A DNA stretch of 64,000 bases from Halobacteriovorax sp. JY17 (GCF_002753895.1 NZ_NJER01000004.1:1-64000); one strand, 5' to 3'. Counted from the first letter of the stretch, positions 6,182 through 15,890 are shown. Numbers and translations are program-made. Notes: generated by a model from the letters alone, not told the origin.

Positions 6182-8977
6182 ATGGCAATTAAGAAGAGTG
6201 ATTTATATCAAAGGATTTGGGCAAGTTGTGATGCTCTAAGAGGTGGAATGGATGCTAGTCAATATAAAGACTATGTCCTAACGATGTTATTCATTAAGTA
6301 TGTTTCTGATAAAGCTAAAGGAGATAAGTTTCCTGAGATTAAGGTGCCTAAAGGTGCAAGCTTTGATGACATGCTAGAGTTTAGAAATAAGTCAGACATT
6401 GGCGACCTAATAAATAAGAAAGTTATTGGGAAAATAGATAAAGAAAATGAGTTAGGTGGTATTTTAATTAAAGTTGATTTTAACAATCCTGAGTTACTTG
6501 GAACAGGCAAGGAGATGGTTGATAGACTGACTGAGCTTGTTAATATCTTCCATAGTGATGACTTAGACTTTTCAAAAAATAAAGCTGATGGTGATGATGT
6601 ATTAGGTGATGCTTATGAATACCTAATGAAGCACTTTGCCACACAGAGTGGTAAGAGTAAGGGGCAGTTCTATACACCTTCAGAAGTCAGTAGAATTCTT
6701 GCAAAAGTAATTGGTGTCACACCTAAAAATGTTAAGGCCAATACAACTGTATATGACCCGACATGTGGTTCTGGTTCTCTTCTTTTAAAAGTAGCAGCTG
6801 AAACCAATAATAAAGTAACTTTGTACGGGCAAGAAAAGGATGTTTCTACAGCTGGTCTGGCAAAGATGAATATGGTTCTCCATCAAAATGCAGTGGCTCT
6901 AAAAAACATTATGTATGGAAACACTCTTTCAGACCCAAAACATAAAACTAATGGAGAGTTAACACAATTCGACTATGTTGTGGCCAATCCTCCTTTTTCA
7001 GATAAAGTTTGGTCAACAGGTTTAACTCCAAGTTCTGATGAGCATGGAAGATTTCAAGACTTTGGTTGTCCTCCAGATAAGAATGGAGATTATGCTTATC
7101 TTCTTCATATCCTTCGTTCCTTAAAATCAAAAGGTAAGGGAGCCGTTATTCTTCCTCATGGAGTCTTATTTAGAGGTAATGCGGAAGAAGATATAAGAGA
7201 GAACCTTGTTAAAAGAGGCTATATAAAGGCCATTATTGGTCTTCCAGCAAACCTTTTCTTTGGAACTGGTATTCCCGCTTGTATCATCGTTTTAGATAAA
7301 GAAGATGCAGACAAGCGTGAAGGTATCTTTATGATTGATGCCGGAAAGGGATTTGTTAAGGACGGTAACAAGAATAAGCTTCAAGAAAAAGACATTCATA
7401 AGATTGTTGATGCCTATCAGAAGAAAGAAGATATTCCAGGTTTCTCTAGATTCGTAGAAAACAAAGAAATTGAAGAGAATGAGTATAACTTAAATATACC
7501 TAGGTTTATTGAATCAACTGATGAGGAAATTAAGCAGGATATTGAAGCACACCTTCTTGGAGGTATTCCTACTCGTGATGTTAATCAGTTCGAAGACTTC
7601 TGGAAGGAATGTCCTGGTATCAAGAAAGAACTCTTTGCGAAGTCAGCAAGGGAAGGCTATTACGATTTAAAAATTGATAAGAATCAGATTAGACAAACGA
7701 TTTTTGAACATATTGAATTTAAAGAGTTTTCATCCAAATCTCATGCTTCTTTTGAAAAATGGATTGAGCAGTCTAAGAAAAAGCTTGAGAAGTTTAAAGA
7801 GGGAGAGCACCCAAAAGAGTTAATCTTCGAAATCTCAGAGGAGTTGCTTGAAGCATTTCCTAAAGAAGGTTTGATTAATAAATACAACGTGTATCAAAGC
7901 CTGATGACCTATTGGGAAGAAGAAATGCAAGATGATGTTTATGCAATTTCAGCAGATTCATGGAAGGTGGCCCAGGAGTTTAAAAGATTAAAAACAGATA
8001 AAGGAAAAGAGAAGAAAGGTATTGATGGTATTGAAGGAATAATAATTCCGCCAATGTTGCTGGCCAAAGTTAAGCTTGGCGATTTAGTTAGCCAAGTTGA
8101 TGAAAAATCGGAGGAACTTGAAAAGCTTAATCAAGAAATGCTTGAAGTCATCTCTGAAAACTCAGGGGATGAAGCAATTTTCGATGATATTGATGAAGGA
8201 AAAGTTCCGGGAGCAAAGTATTTCAAGTCTAAGCTTGATGAAGTGAAGCTCATTGTATTCTCAACACTATTTAAAGATAAATCTAATAAACTAGAAGCAA
8301 TCAAAAATGAGAAACAAGAATTGTTAGATGAGATTGTTGAACTAGACTCGAATGATGCGAATGGAGAAGGCTACCTTGATGACAAGGTTAGAAATAAGAA
8401 AGGTGTTCTCTCTATTTCAAGTGTCGGAAAGCTTGTTAAGTCTGAGTATGAAGTTACAGGCAAGGCCCAATTAGATGGTAGTTGGGTAAAAAGCAAGAAG
8501 GATAAGCTATTCTATTCACTAATTACTAAGAATAATGAAATTAAGGATTTAGACAAAGAGTTTAAAGCAATTGTAAGTGAAATGAGTGAATCATTCACTA
8601 AGATGAGTGACGTTTCAGGTGAAGAAGTTGATAACTTGAAGATAGTTGAAGATTTGTGCTCTGAGAAATCTCGCTATGATGAACTTAAGAAAGAAAAAGA
8701 TGGGCTAGAAAATACACTCGAAACTAGAATTCAAGAAGAATATCCCAAGCTTTCAGAGAGAGACATTAAGCTTATTGTTATCGAAAAGAAATGGTTAGAG
8801 TTTTTATCTGAGCAATTCGAAGGTGAAATTGAAAAAGTTAGTTATGAGCTAGATGAAGGTATTCAGTCTTTAGTTGAGAGGTATGAATCAACTTTGCCAA
8901 GCTTGCTTGAATCAGTAGGTAGTCTTGAAAAGTCTGTTTTTTCGGATTTAGAATCTATGGGGTTTTCATGGAAATAG
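6182..8977 (+). CDS. hsdM: Type I restriction-modification methyltransferase subunit HsdM
   Basis: A 931-residue N6-adenine methyltransferase subunit; with HsdS it methylates the target, with HsdR it restricts. The N-terminal HsdM helical domain covers residues 1-150. GQFYTP lies near 161-166, SAM-binding DPTCGSGS at 192-199, and catalytic NPPF at 269-272. The catalytic core ends near 480. About 450 further residues, strongly Lys/Glu-rich with heptad-like coiled-coil character, make it much longer than classic HsdM (about 500). Start ATG behind AGGGAAAAT. The hsdS start overlaps its end by ten bases. Confidence 0.95.
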   Translation: MAIKKSDLYQRIWASCDALRGGMDASQYKDYVLTMLFIKYVSDKAKGDKFPEIKVPKGASFDDMLEFRNKSDIGDLINKKVIGKIDKENELGGILIKVDFNNPELLGTGKEMVDRLTELVNIFHSDDLDFSKNKADGDDVLGDAYEYLMKHFATQSGKSKGQFYTPSEVSRILAKVIGVTPKNVKANTTVYDPTCGSGSLLLKVAAETNNKVTLYGQEKDVSTAGLAKMNMVLHQNAVALKNIMYGNTLSDPKHKTNGELTQFDYVVANPPFSDKVWSTGLTPSSDEHGRFQDFGCPPDKNGDYAYLLHILRSLKSKGKGAVILPHGVLFRGNAEEDIRENLVKRGYIKAIIGLPANLFFGTGIPACIIVLDKEDADKREGIFMIDAGKGFVKDGNKNKLQEKDIHKIVDAYQKKEDIPGFSRFVENKEIEENEYNLNIPRFIESTDEEIKQDIEAHLLGGIPTRDVNQFEDFWKECPGIKKELFAKSAREGYYDLKIDKNQIRQTIFEHIEFKEFSSKSHASFEKWIEQSKKKLEKFKEGEHPKELIFEISEELLEAFPKEGLINKYNVYQSLMTYWEEEMQDDVYAISADSWKVAQEFKRLKTDKGKEKKGIDGIEGIIIPPMLLAKVKLGDLVSQVDEKSEELEKLNQEMLEVISENSGDEAIFDDIDEGKVPGAKYFKSKLDEVKLIVFSTLFKDKSNKLEAIKNEKQELLDEIVELDSNDANGEGYLDDKVRNKKGVLSISSVGKLVKSEYEVTGKAQLDGSWVKSKKDKLFYSLITKNNEIKDLDKEFKAIVSEMSESFTKMSDVSGEEVDNLKIVEDLCSEKSRYDELKKEKDGLENTLETRIQEEYPKLSERDIKLIVIEKKWLEFLSEQFEGEIEKVSYELDEGIQSLVERYESTLPSLLESVGSLEKSVFSDLESMGFSWK

Positions 8978-10206
8978 CCAATAATTGGAAGGAGCTTACA
9001 TTATCTTCAGTTGCTACATTAAAAGCTAGGATTGGTTGGCAAGCACTCAGGAAAGATGAATATTTAAGAAGAGGAGAATTTACCTTAGTTACTGGCACAG
9101 ATTTCAAGGATGGATTTGTAAATTGGAAAAGTTGCTCTTATGTTGATAAGGCTAGATTCTCTATGGATAAGAATATTCAGCTGAAAGAGAATGATGTTCT
9201 TGTTACAAAAGATGGTACGATAGGTAAGGTTGCAATTGTTAGAGGAATAAACAAACCTGCGACATTAAATAGTGGTGTTTTCGTAATCAGGTCCACTTCA
9301 AAAGATTTGTCACAGGAGTATTTGTATTTAATATTTAAAAGTCCATACTTCAAATCATACCTTAGCCGTATTACAGCTGGCTCAACAATTACACATTTAT
9401 ATCAAAAAGATTTTGTGTACTTTAACTTTCCAGTCCCTGACATCCATGAGCAAAAACGATTTGTTTCGGTGTTTAGCAATATTGATAATTTGATACATAA
9501 AACGACTAAAATCTTAGAAAAAAAGAAAAACATCAAACAAGGTCTAATGCAGGAACTCTTAACTGGAAAAAGACGTCTTCCTGAGTTTACTAAAAATTGG
9601 GATGGGAAATATAAGAAGACTGATGTGGGTAATATCCCAATCGATTGGGATATAAATTGTCTCAAGAGTTTCTGTACATTCTTTAACGGCCAGGCCCATG
9701 AGAAGTTTATAGATAAAATGGGTAAATACAAACTTATAAATTCAAAGTTTATATCAACAGAGGGTGGTGTTTATAAAAATACGAATACTTGTATTCAGCC
9801 ATTAAGTAAAGGTGATGTCGTAATTGTGATGAGTGATATACCGAATGGGAAAGCACTTGCTAAAACTTTCTTTGTTGAAAGTGATGAGAAGTACACTTTG
9901 AACCAGCGAATTGGTGGAATACGGGCTCGCGGTTGTTTTGATAAGTTTTTGTATTATATCTTAAATAGAAATAGTTATTATTTATCTTTCGATAGCGGAA
10001 CTGGCCAAACAAATTTAAGAAAGGAAAATGTTCTAGAATGTCCTATTGTCTTGCCAGAAAAAATTGAAGAGCAAAAAGCAATTTGTGCAGTTCTAGATGA
10101 AGCCAATTTGGAGATAGCTACATTGTCAAAAAAACTTGGGAAATATAAAAAAATCAAAGATGGAATGATGCAAACACTCCTTACTGGAGAGATAAGGTTA
10201 GTATAA
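8968..10206 (+). CDS. hsdS: Type I restriction-modification specificity subunit HsdS
   Basis: A 412-residue specificity subunit that recognises the bipartite DNA target. There are two target-recognition domains (about 5-165 and 205-365). Each ends in the conserved helical repeat: EQKRFVSVF...GLMQELLTGKRRLP after the first and EQKAICAVL...DGMMQTLLTGEIRL after the second. The start overlaps hsdM and its stop is two bases before hsdR, so the three subunits are co-translated. The specificity cannot be read from the sequence. Confidence 0.95.
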   Translation: MEIANNWKELTLSSVATLKARIGWQALRKDEYLRRGEFTLVTGTDFKDGFVNWKSCSYVDKARFSMDKNIQLKENDVLVTKDGTIGKVAIVRGINKPATLNSGVFVIRSTSKDLSQEYLYLIFKSPYFKSYLSRITAGSTITHLYQKDFVYFNFPVPDIHEQKRFVSVFSNIDNLIHKTTKILEKKKNIKQGLMQELLTGKRRLPEFTKNWDGKYKKTDVGNIPIDWDINCLKSFCTFFNGQAHEKFIDKMGKYKLINSKFISTEGGVYKNTNTCIQPLSKGDVVIVMSDIPNGKALAKTFFVESDEKYTLNQRIGGIRARGCFDKFLYYILNRNSYYLSFDSGTGQTNLRKENVLECPIVLPEKIEEQKAICAVLDEANLEIATLSKKLGKYKKIKDGMMQTLLTGEIRLV

Positions 10207-10208
10207 TC

Positions 10209-13200
10209 ATGGAAGAAACAAAAGACATTGGAGAGTTGGAAAGAGAAACTCAGGATAGAGTTGTTAAGCTTTTTAAGAATGAGCTTGATTTTGAGTATCT
10301 TGGTGACTGGCAAGATAGACCTAATAATAGCAATATTGAAGAAGAATACCTTCGTAAATACCTAGAATCTACTGGTGAATATTCAGAGAACTTAATTAAG
10401 AGAACTATTGATAAGCTCAAGAAGCTGGCTGAAGTTCATGGTGATGATTTATATGAAGTAAATAAAGCCTTTCATCAACTTCTTACTCATGGTGTGGATA
10501 TAAAAGAAGATGCCAGTAGTCCATCTGAGAAAGTTCACATTATTAATTGGAATGAGCCCCTTACAAACCATTTTGCTATTGCAGAAGAAGTTACTCTCAT
10601 TGAAGCAGAGAATAAGAGACCAGATATCGTTTTATATGTAAATGGTATCGCATTAGGTGTTTTGGAACTTAAAAGAGGATGTGTATCAATTGATGAGGGA
10701 GTGAGGCAAAGTATTACCAATCAAGATGGTAAGTTTATCAAATCTTTCTTTTCTACGATTCAATTCATCTTTGCGGGAAATAATTCAGAAGGTCTGAAGT
10801 ATGGTGCTATTGGAACTCCTGAGAAGTATTATCTGAGCTGGAAAGAAGATATTGATGATGTATCAAGACTTAGACTTGATAAGTATCTACTTAAGATGTG
10901 TAACAAAGAACGATTCCTCGAGTTCATTAGAGATTTTGCTTTGTTTGATGGAGGAACAAAGAAACTTCCTAGACCTCACCAGTATTTTGGTGTTAAGGCA
11001 GCTCAAGAGAATGTTAGAGAGCAAGAAGGTGGGGTTATTTGGCACACCCAAGGAAGTGGTAAATCCATTACCATGGTTCTCCTTGCCAAGTGGATATTAA
11101 GGAATAATCACAATGCTAGAGTTCTTGTCATAACAGATAGAACTGAGCTTGATGAGCAGATTGAGAAAGTTTTCAAAAGGGCCGGTGAAAAGAAGATATA
11201 TAAAACCTCTAGTGGAAAAGACTTAATGCACCAGCTATCCCAGCCAAGTCCATCCTTATTATGTTCTCTAGTACATAAATTTGGAACTTCAAAAGGTGAG
11301 AAGAAAAAAGAGAAAGAATATTACGATAAATTCATTGAAGAATTAAAGAAAAACCCTCCGAAAGTACAGGGAGATGTATTTGTCTTTGTTGATGAATGCC
11401 ATAGAACTCAAAGTGGCCGCCTGAATGATGTAATGAAGGCCATTCTTGGGGATGCAACCTTTATTGGCTTCACAGGTACTCCATTACTGAAACAAAATAA
11501 AGCCACTACAAAAAGTATCTTTGGTGATTATATACATACTTATAAGTTTGACGAGGCAGTAGAGGATAAGATTGTCTTAGACCTTTGTTATGAAGCTAGG
11601 GATGTTGACCAAGAAATATATGCTAAGGATAAAGTTGATAAGTATTTTGAAGTTAAAACAAAGAACTTAAACAACTATCAAAGAAGTCTTTTGAAGCAAA
11701 AATGGGCAACTATGCAAAGGCTTCACAGTTCCCGTTCACGCCATGAGAAAATTGTTAAAGACATTGTGTTTGATTTTGATGTTAAGCAACGCTTAAGCTC
11801 AGGGCGTGGAAATGCAATGCTTGTTGCTAGTAGTATCTATGAGGCTACAAAGTATTATGATGAGTTTGAGAAAACGCCACTAAAAGGTAAATGTGCCGTA
11901 ATTACTTCTTATCAACCAAGTAAGAAAGACTTAAAGAATGAAGATACTGGAGCAAATACAGAAACAGAGAAAACATATCTATTTAATAAGTACACTGAGA
12001 TTCTAGATGGTAAGAAGACCAGTAAGTATGAAAGTGAGATGAAAGAGAAGTTCATTGAAAAACCAAGTGAAATGAGGCTTCTTATTGTCGTAGATAAACT
12101 TCTTACTGGATTTGATGCACCATCTTGCTCTTATCTATATATTGATAAATCAATGCAAGACCATGGGCTATTTCAAGCAATTTGTCGTGTAAATAGACTT
12201 GATACTGATGATAAAGACTATGGTTTTATCGTAGACTTTAGAGACCTATTTAATAGCGTTAAAGGTGCGATTAAGGTTTATACTTCTGAAGTCGATGAAG
12301 AATGTGGTGATGGGCCTTCTATTCATGAAAGACTTGAGAAGGCCAAGAAACGATTAGATGAGGCTCTTGAGAAAGCAAAGCTTCTCTGTGAAGGTGTCGA
12401 GCCTCCCAAAAGTGCTCTTGAGTACCAATTATACTTTTGTGGTAATCCTGACGACCCTAAAGAACTTAAGGCAACAGAAGTCAGAAGGATATATCTATAT
12501 AAAGCAGTAACGGCACTCACAAGAGCATATAGTTCAATTTCGGGTGAGTTATTAGATGCTGGTTACTCAATAGAAGAAATTAAAGAGATTGAAGATGATG
12601 TTAATTTCTTCTTAAAACTCAAAAACGAAATTAAGAGAGCAAGTGGTGAGACTCTTGACTTGAAGAGTTATGAAGCTGATATGAGGCATCTGATGGATAA
12701 CTATATCGAGGCTAAGGAGCCAGAAGTTATATCTCCTTTCAGTGATATGTCTCTTTTGACTCTAATTAAGAAATTAGGGATTAAGGAAGCATTGGAGCAA
12801 TATGGTGAAAAGCGAGCGAATGCAGCTTCTACAGTTCTAAGGAATGTAAGAAAGAAACTAGTCGATGATATGGCTTTGGACCAGTCTTTCTATGAAAAGA
12901 TGTCTAAAATTCTTGATGAGCTAGTTCAAAAACGAAAAGAAGATGCAATTACTTATGAAGCTTATTTACAAAAACTAGCAGATATTGCAAGTACTGTTGA
13001 AGATGGCCGTGAGGACGATGTTCCAAGTGAAATAAAGTCTAAAGGACAAGTTGCCCTATATAACAATCTAAATAATGACGTAGAACTTGCACTTAAAATT
13101 GATTCAACTGTGAAATCAACAGCTCCTCATAAATGGAGGGGAAATGTTGCAGCTGAGCAAAAAGTAATGAAGGCCATCTGGGAAGTTGTCCAAGATGATG

Positions 13201-13250
13201 AATTGCTTGAAAAGGTTTTCGGGATTATTAAAGCAAATGAAGAGTATTAA
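10209..13250 (+). CDS. hsdR: Type I restriction endonuclease subunit HsdR
   Basis: A 1013-residue motor and nuclease subunit. An N-terminal PD-(D/E)XK nuclease is seen near residues 137-157 (PDIVLYVNGIALGVLELKRG). The helicase motor has Walker A HTQGSGKS near 280, Walker B DECHR near 395, and motif III FTGTPL. The C-terminal part is helical, as usual for assembly with HsdM. Length is normal. The stop shares TAATG with the metallopeptidase start downstream, so the operon continues. Confidence 0.95.
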   Translation: MEETKDIGELERETQDRVVKLFKNELDFEYLGDWQDRPNNSNIEEEYLRKYLESTGEYSENLIKRTIDKLKKLAEVHGDDLYEVNKAFHQLLTHGVDIKEDASSPSEKVHIINWNEPLTNHFAIAEEVTLIEAENKRPDIVLYVNGIALGVLELKRGCVSIDEGVRQSITNQDGKFIKSFFSTIQFIFAGNNSEGLKYGAIGTPEKYYLSWKEDIDDVSRLRLDKYLLKMCNKERFLEFIRDFALFDGGTKKLPRPHQYFGVKAAQENVREQEGGVIWHTQGSGKSITMVLLAKWILRNNHNARVLVITDRTELDEQIEKVFKRAGEKKIYKTSSGKDLMHQLSQPSPSLLCSLVHKFGTSKGEKKKEKEYYDKFIEELKKNPPKVQGDVFVFVDECHRTQSGRLNDVMKAILGDATFIGFTGTPLLKQNKATTKSIFGDYIHTYKFDEAVEDKIVLDLCYEARDVDQEIYAKDKVDKYFEVKTKNLNNYQRSLLKQKWATMQRLHSSRSRHEKIVKDIVFDFDVKQRLSSGRGNAMLVASSIYEATKYYDEFEKTPLKGKCAVITSYQPSKKDLKNEDTGANTETEKTYLFNKYTEILDGKKTSKYESEMKEKFIEKPSEMRLLIVVDKLLTGFDAPSCSYLYIDKSMQDHGLFQAICRVNRLDTDDKDYGFIVDFRDLFNSVKGAIKVYTSEVDEECGDGPSIHERLEKAKKRLDEALEKAKLLCEGVEPPKSALEYQLYFCGNPDDPKELKATEVRRIYLYKAVTALTRAYSSISGELLDAGYSIEEIKEIEDDVNFFLKLKNEIKRASGETLDLKSYEADMRHLMDNYIEAKEPEVISPFSDMSLLTLIKKLGIKEALEQYGEKRANAASTVLRNVRKKLVDDMALDQSFYEKMSKILDELVQKRKEDAITYEAYLQKLADIASTVEDGREDDVPSEIKSKGQVALYNNLNNDVELALKIDSTVKSTAPHKWRGNVAAEQKVMKAIWEVVQDDELLEKVFGIIKANEEY

Positions 13251-13954
13251 TGAGTGAAATTATCAAGCTTGGAGAAATTGAAGTCCAAGTAACATTTAAA
13301 AAGATTAAGAATATCCATCTAAGTGTTATGCCACCCAATGGAGATGTAACAGTATCTGCTCCAGAGAGAATAGATTTAGATATGATTAGAATGTACTGCA
13401 TCTCAAGGCTAGGGTGGATAAAGAAAGAGAGAAAACCTTTTTTAGAGCAAGAAAGAGAGACTCCAAGAGAATTTATCTACAATGAATCTCATTATCTTTT
13501 TGGTAGAAGATATAAGCTTGATATTATTGAGGCGTATTCTGATGTTCCGTATATCGTTAAACATAGCCAAATTGTTTTATATGTAAAGAAGAACTCTACT
13601 CTTGAAGACAGACAGAAGGTCATGGAGGCTTGTTATCGTATTGAACTAAAAAGAGTTCTCGATGAGCTTGTTGATAAATGGAAGTCTATCATTGGTGTGG
13701 AATTACATGAGTACAAGATTAAGAAAATGAGTACAAAGTGGGGGTCTTGTAATCAGAAAGATAAAAGACTTTGGTTTAGCTTAGAGTTGGCCAAGAAGCC
13801 TGTAGAGTGTGTTGAGTATGTTGTGGCTCATGAGTTGATTCATCTAATTGAAAGAAGTCATAATAATAGGTTTTTTGAACTATTAGATAAACACTTTCCA
13901 AGATGGGCCAAGTATAAAGATGAATTGAATGAACTACCACTTGGTAATTTATAA
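13250..13954 (+). CDS. SprT/YgjP-like zinc metallopeptidase
   Basis: A 234-residue protein of the YgjP (DUF45) family. The zinc motif is VVAHELIHLIERSHNNRFF near residue 190, with KMSTKWGSC and an RLWFSLELAKKP strand before it, all typical of the family. YgjP/SprT-like genes are found linked to type I restriction operons; their role there is not established, but SprT-like peptidases cleave DNA-bound proteins. It overlaps hsdR by one base and is followed nine bases on by the NucS-like gene. Confidence 0.9.
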   Translation: MSEIIKLGEIEVQVTFKKIKNIHLSVMPPNGDVTVSAPERIDLDMIRMYCISRLGWIKKERKPFLEQERETPREFIYNESHYLFGRRYKLDIIEAYSDVPYIVKHSQIVLYVKKNSTLEDRQKVMEACYRIELKRVLDELVDKWKSIIGVELHEYKIKKMSTKWGSCNQKDKRLWFSLELAKKPVECVEYVVAHELIHLIERSHNNRFFELLDKHFPRWAKYKDELNELPLGNL

Positions 13955-13963
13955 GGAATATAT

Positions 13964-14899
13964 ATGAGCGATAAAAGATATTTTAGAGTTATGCTCGGAA
14001 GAGGAAGTGCCTTTTCTGAACTTTGCTATAAAGAGAACTTCATAGGAACCGATTTTGGAATTGAGCAAGACCTAAAAAATGAACTTCCTGAAAATTGGAG
14101 AGATTTTAACAAAAAGTATATTCCCGTATTTATGAAAAATAGGCCAGATAAGTCTAAAGTAGCAGCAGGCTTAGCTTGTGGTGCTCTTTGGACAGTTTCA
14201 AAAGGTATAAGTGAAGGAGATATTGTTCTTTCACCTAAAGGTGATGGCCAATACCTTGTAGGTGAAGTTATTGGAGAATATTTCTGGAAGGAAAATGAGG
14301 AATTACCTCATAGAAGAAATATAAAGTGGTACCCAGAGACAATCTCACGGTCTGATATGAGTCAAGAACTTAAGAATTCGTCTGGTTCAATTAGTACAAC
14401 ATGTAACCTAACAAAGTATCAGGTTGAACTTGAACAGTTATTAAAGGGAAATAGCCCCGCAAAGATAATAACAACAGATGAAACGATTGAAGACCCGACT
14501 ACCTTTGTTATGGAGAAACACTTAGAGGACTTCCTTGTTCGAAATTGGTCTCAAACTGAGTTAGGTAAAGATTATGATATTTTTGAAGAAGAAGGGGAGT
14601 TAATAGGGCAACAACTCCAAACAGATACTGGACCTTTAGATATACTAGCTATCAGTAAAGACAAGAAAGAACTTCTCGTAATTGAACTTAAAAAAGGCCG
14701 TGCTAGTGATTCAGTAGTTGGTCAAGTCCAGAGATATATGGGTTATGTAATGGAAGAATTGGCAGATGAGGGACAATCAGTGAGAGGTATTATCATTGCA
14801 CTAGATGACGACCTTAGGATTAAGAGAGCGTTGTCAGTAACAAATAATATAGAGTTTTATCGGTACCAGGTAAGCTTTAACCTACAGAAGTCAGAATAA
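13964..14899 (+). CDS. NucS-like PD-(D/E)XK nuclease with N-terminal reader-like domain
   Basis: A 311-residue, two-part protein. The C-terminal half has the NucS/DUF91 nuclease pattern: GPLDILAI near residue 223, VIELKKGRASD near 240, and GQVQRYMGYV near 255. This gives the D, E-x-K and Q-x-x-x-Y residues of that fold. The N-terminal 160 residues (GDIVLSPKGDGQYLVGEVIGEY) look like the EVE/PUA-type domains that read modified bases in type IV restriction proteins; that part is by eye. RBS AAGGA. It is the fifth gene of the operon. It may act as a modification-dependent or mismatch-type nuclease; this is inferred. Confidence 0.75.
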   Translation: MSDKRYFRVMLGRGSAFSELCYKENFIGTDFGIEQDLKNELPENWRDFNKKYIPVFMKNRPDKSKVAAGLACGALWTVSKGISEGDIVLSPKGDGQYLVGEVIGEYFWKENEELPHRRNIKWYPETISRSDMSQELKNSSGSISTTCNLTKYQVELEQLLKGNSPAKIITTDETIEDPTTFVMEKHLEDFLVRNWSQTELGKDYDIFEEEGELIGQQLQTDTGPLDILAISKDKKELLVIELKKGRASDSVVGQVQRYMGYVMEELADEGQSVRGIIIALDDDLRIKRALSVTNNIEFYRYQVSFNLQKSE

Positions 14900-14908
14900 G
14901 GAATACTT

Positions 14909-15796
14909 ATGCCTACAATCCCAAAAAATGAAGCACATGAACAATTAAAGAAACATTTAGAAGAAGTGTTTGAGAACTTTAAAATATTTTTGGAAACAGC
15001 TCCTTTGTATAAAAAAGTTAAAACTCATGTACCTGCTAGTTTTAATAATTTCAATTTTAAGCCATTACAGCTAATTTGTAAGGATTGTGGTAAAGAGACG
15101 ACTCATACTTATCAACAAGACTTATCTCAAGTTACTTTAACTCCTCGAGTAAAAACGAGAGGGGGAGGAACGCAATCAAATATCAAAGAAACAGAGGGAC
15201 AAACTCTAAAGTTTACATATAAGTGCCAACTTTGTTCTAACGACTTTTATCACTTTCAAATATCTTTCGATAATAAAGTTATGTATAAGTCAGGGCAAGA
15301 GCCTGGTTTAGGCATTAATCTTTCAAAAGGGATAGAAGATAAATTGGGAGTTGAGTTATCATCATTGTATAAAAAAGGAAAAATGTGCGAAGCGAACGGA
15401 CTAGGAATCGCATCTATGGCTTATTATCGTAGAGTTGTAGAAGATAAGGTTAAGGACTTGTTAGAGGAAATTAAAGACTATGTACCTGAAGAACAAAAAG
15501 AGGAATATATAAAAGAGATTGAGTCAGTAAAGAGTCTTCATAACTTTGATGAAAAGGCTGATACTATATATGAGGCAATGCCCACGATTTTAAAACCTGA
15601 AGGAGAAAACCTTTTAAAACTATTATTTAGTACAGTAAGTGAAAACCTTCATTCAAAGACAGATGATGAGTGCTTAGACATAGCTGAAGAGGCTAGCTCA
15701 TTACTAGAAATTGTAATTGAAAAATTAAATTATGAAGCAAAAACGAAAGATGCTCTTGGTAAAATTAAAAGAAACATAGATAAAAGAAGGAAATGA
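14909..15796 (+). CDS. Zinc-ribbon protein with DUF4145-like C-terminal domain
   Basis: A 295-residue protein. Cys pairs CKDC (about 56-59) and CQLC (about 108-111) form a zinc ribbon interrupted by a Gly-rich loop. The C-terminal half has the pattern of DUF4145, a domain often next to type I restriction genes: NGLGIASMAYYRRVVEDKV near residue 170, then a helical bundle. The function of DUF4145 is not known to me. Ten bases separate it from the NucS-like gene, with AAGGAA before the ATG, so it ends the same transcript. Attachment copy 3 lies 74 bases downstream. Confidence 0.7.
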   Translation: MPTIPKNEAHEQLKKHLEEVFENFKIFLETAPLYKKVKTHVPASFNNFNFKPLQLICKDCGKETTHTYQQDLSQVTLTPRVKTRGGGTQSNIKETEGQTLKFTYKCQLCSNDFYHFQISFDNKVMYKSGQEPGLGINLSKGIEDKLGVELSSLYKKGKMCEANGLGIASMAYYRRVVEDKVKDLLEEIKDYVPEEQKEEYIKEIESVKSLHNFDEKADTIYEAMPTILKPEGENLLKLLFSTVSENLHSKTDDECLDIAEEASSLLEIVIEKLNYEAKTKDALGKIKRNIDKRRK

Positions 15797-15869
15797 AAAA
15801 AATGTAGTACTTTGTAGTGTGCTGCACTTCTGAATATGAATTAAATCAAATAGATAAGCTACCCTTCAC

Positions 15870-15880
15870 CACCTCCACCA
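15870..15880 (+). repeat. Putative attachment site copy 3
   Basis: CACCTCCACCA, followed by A as in copy 1. The upstream bases (CTTCAC) do not continue the T-stem seen at copy 2. A terminator follows after eleven bases, in the position where the original tRNA or tmRNA terminator would be if the true gene lies upstream of the stacked elements, beyond the left edge. Confidence 0.45.
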
Positions 15881-15890
15881 AATGATTACT

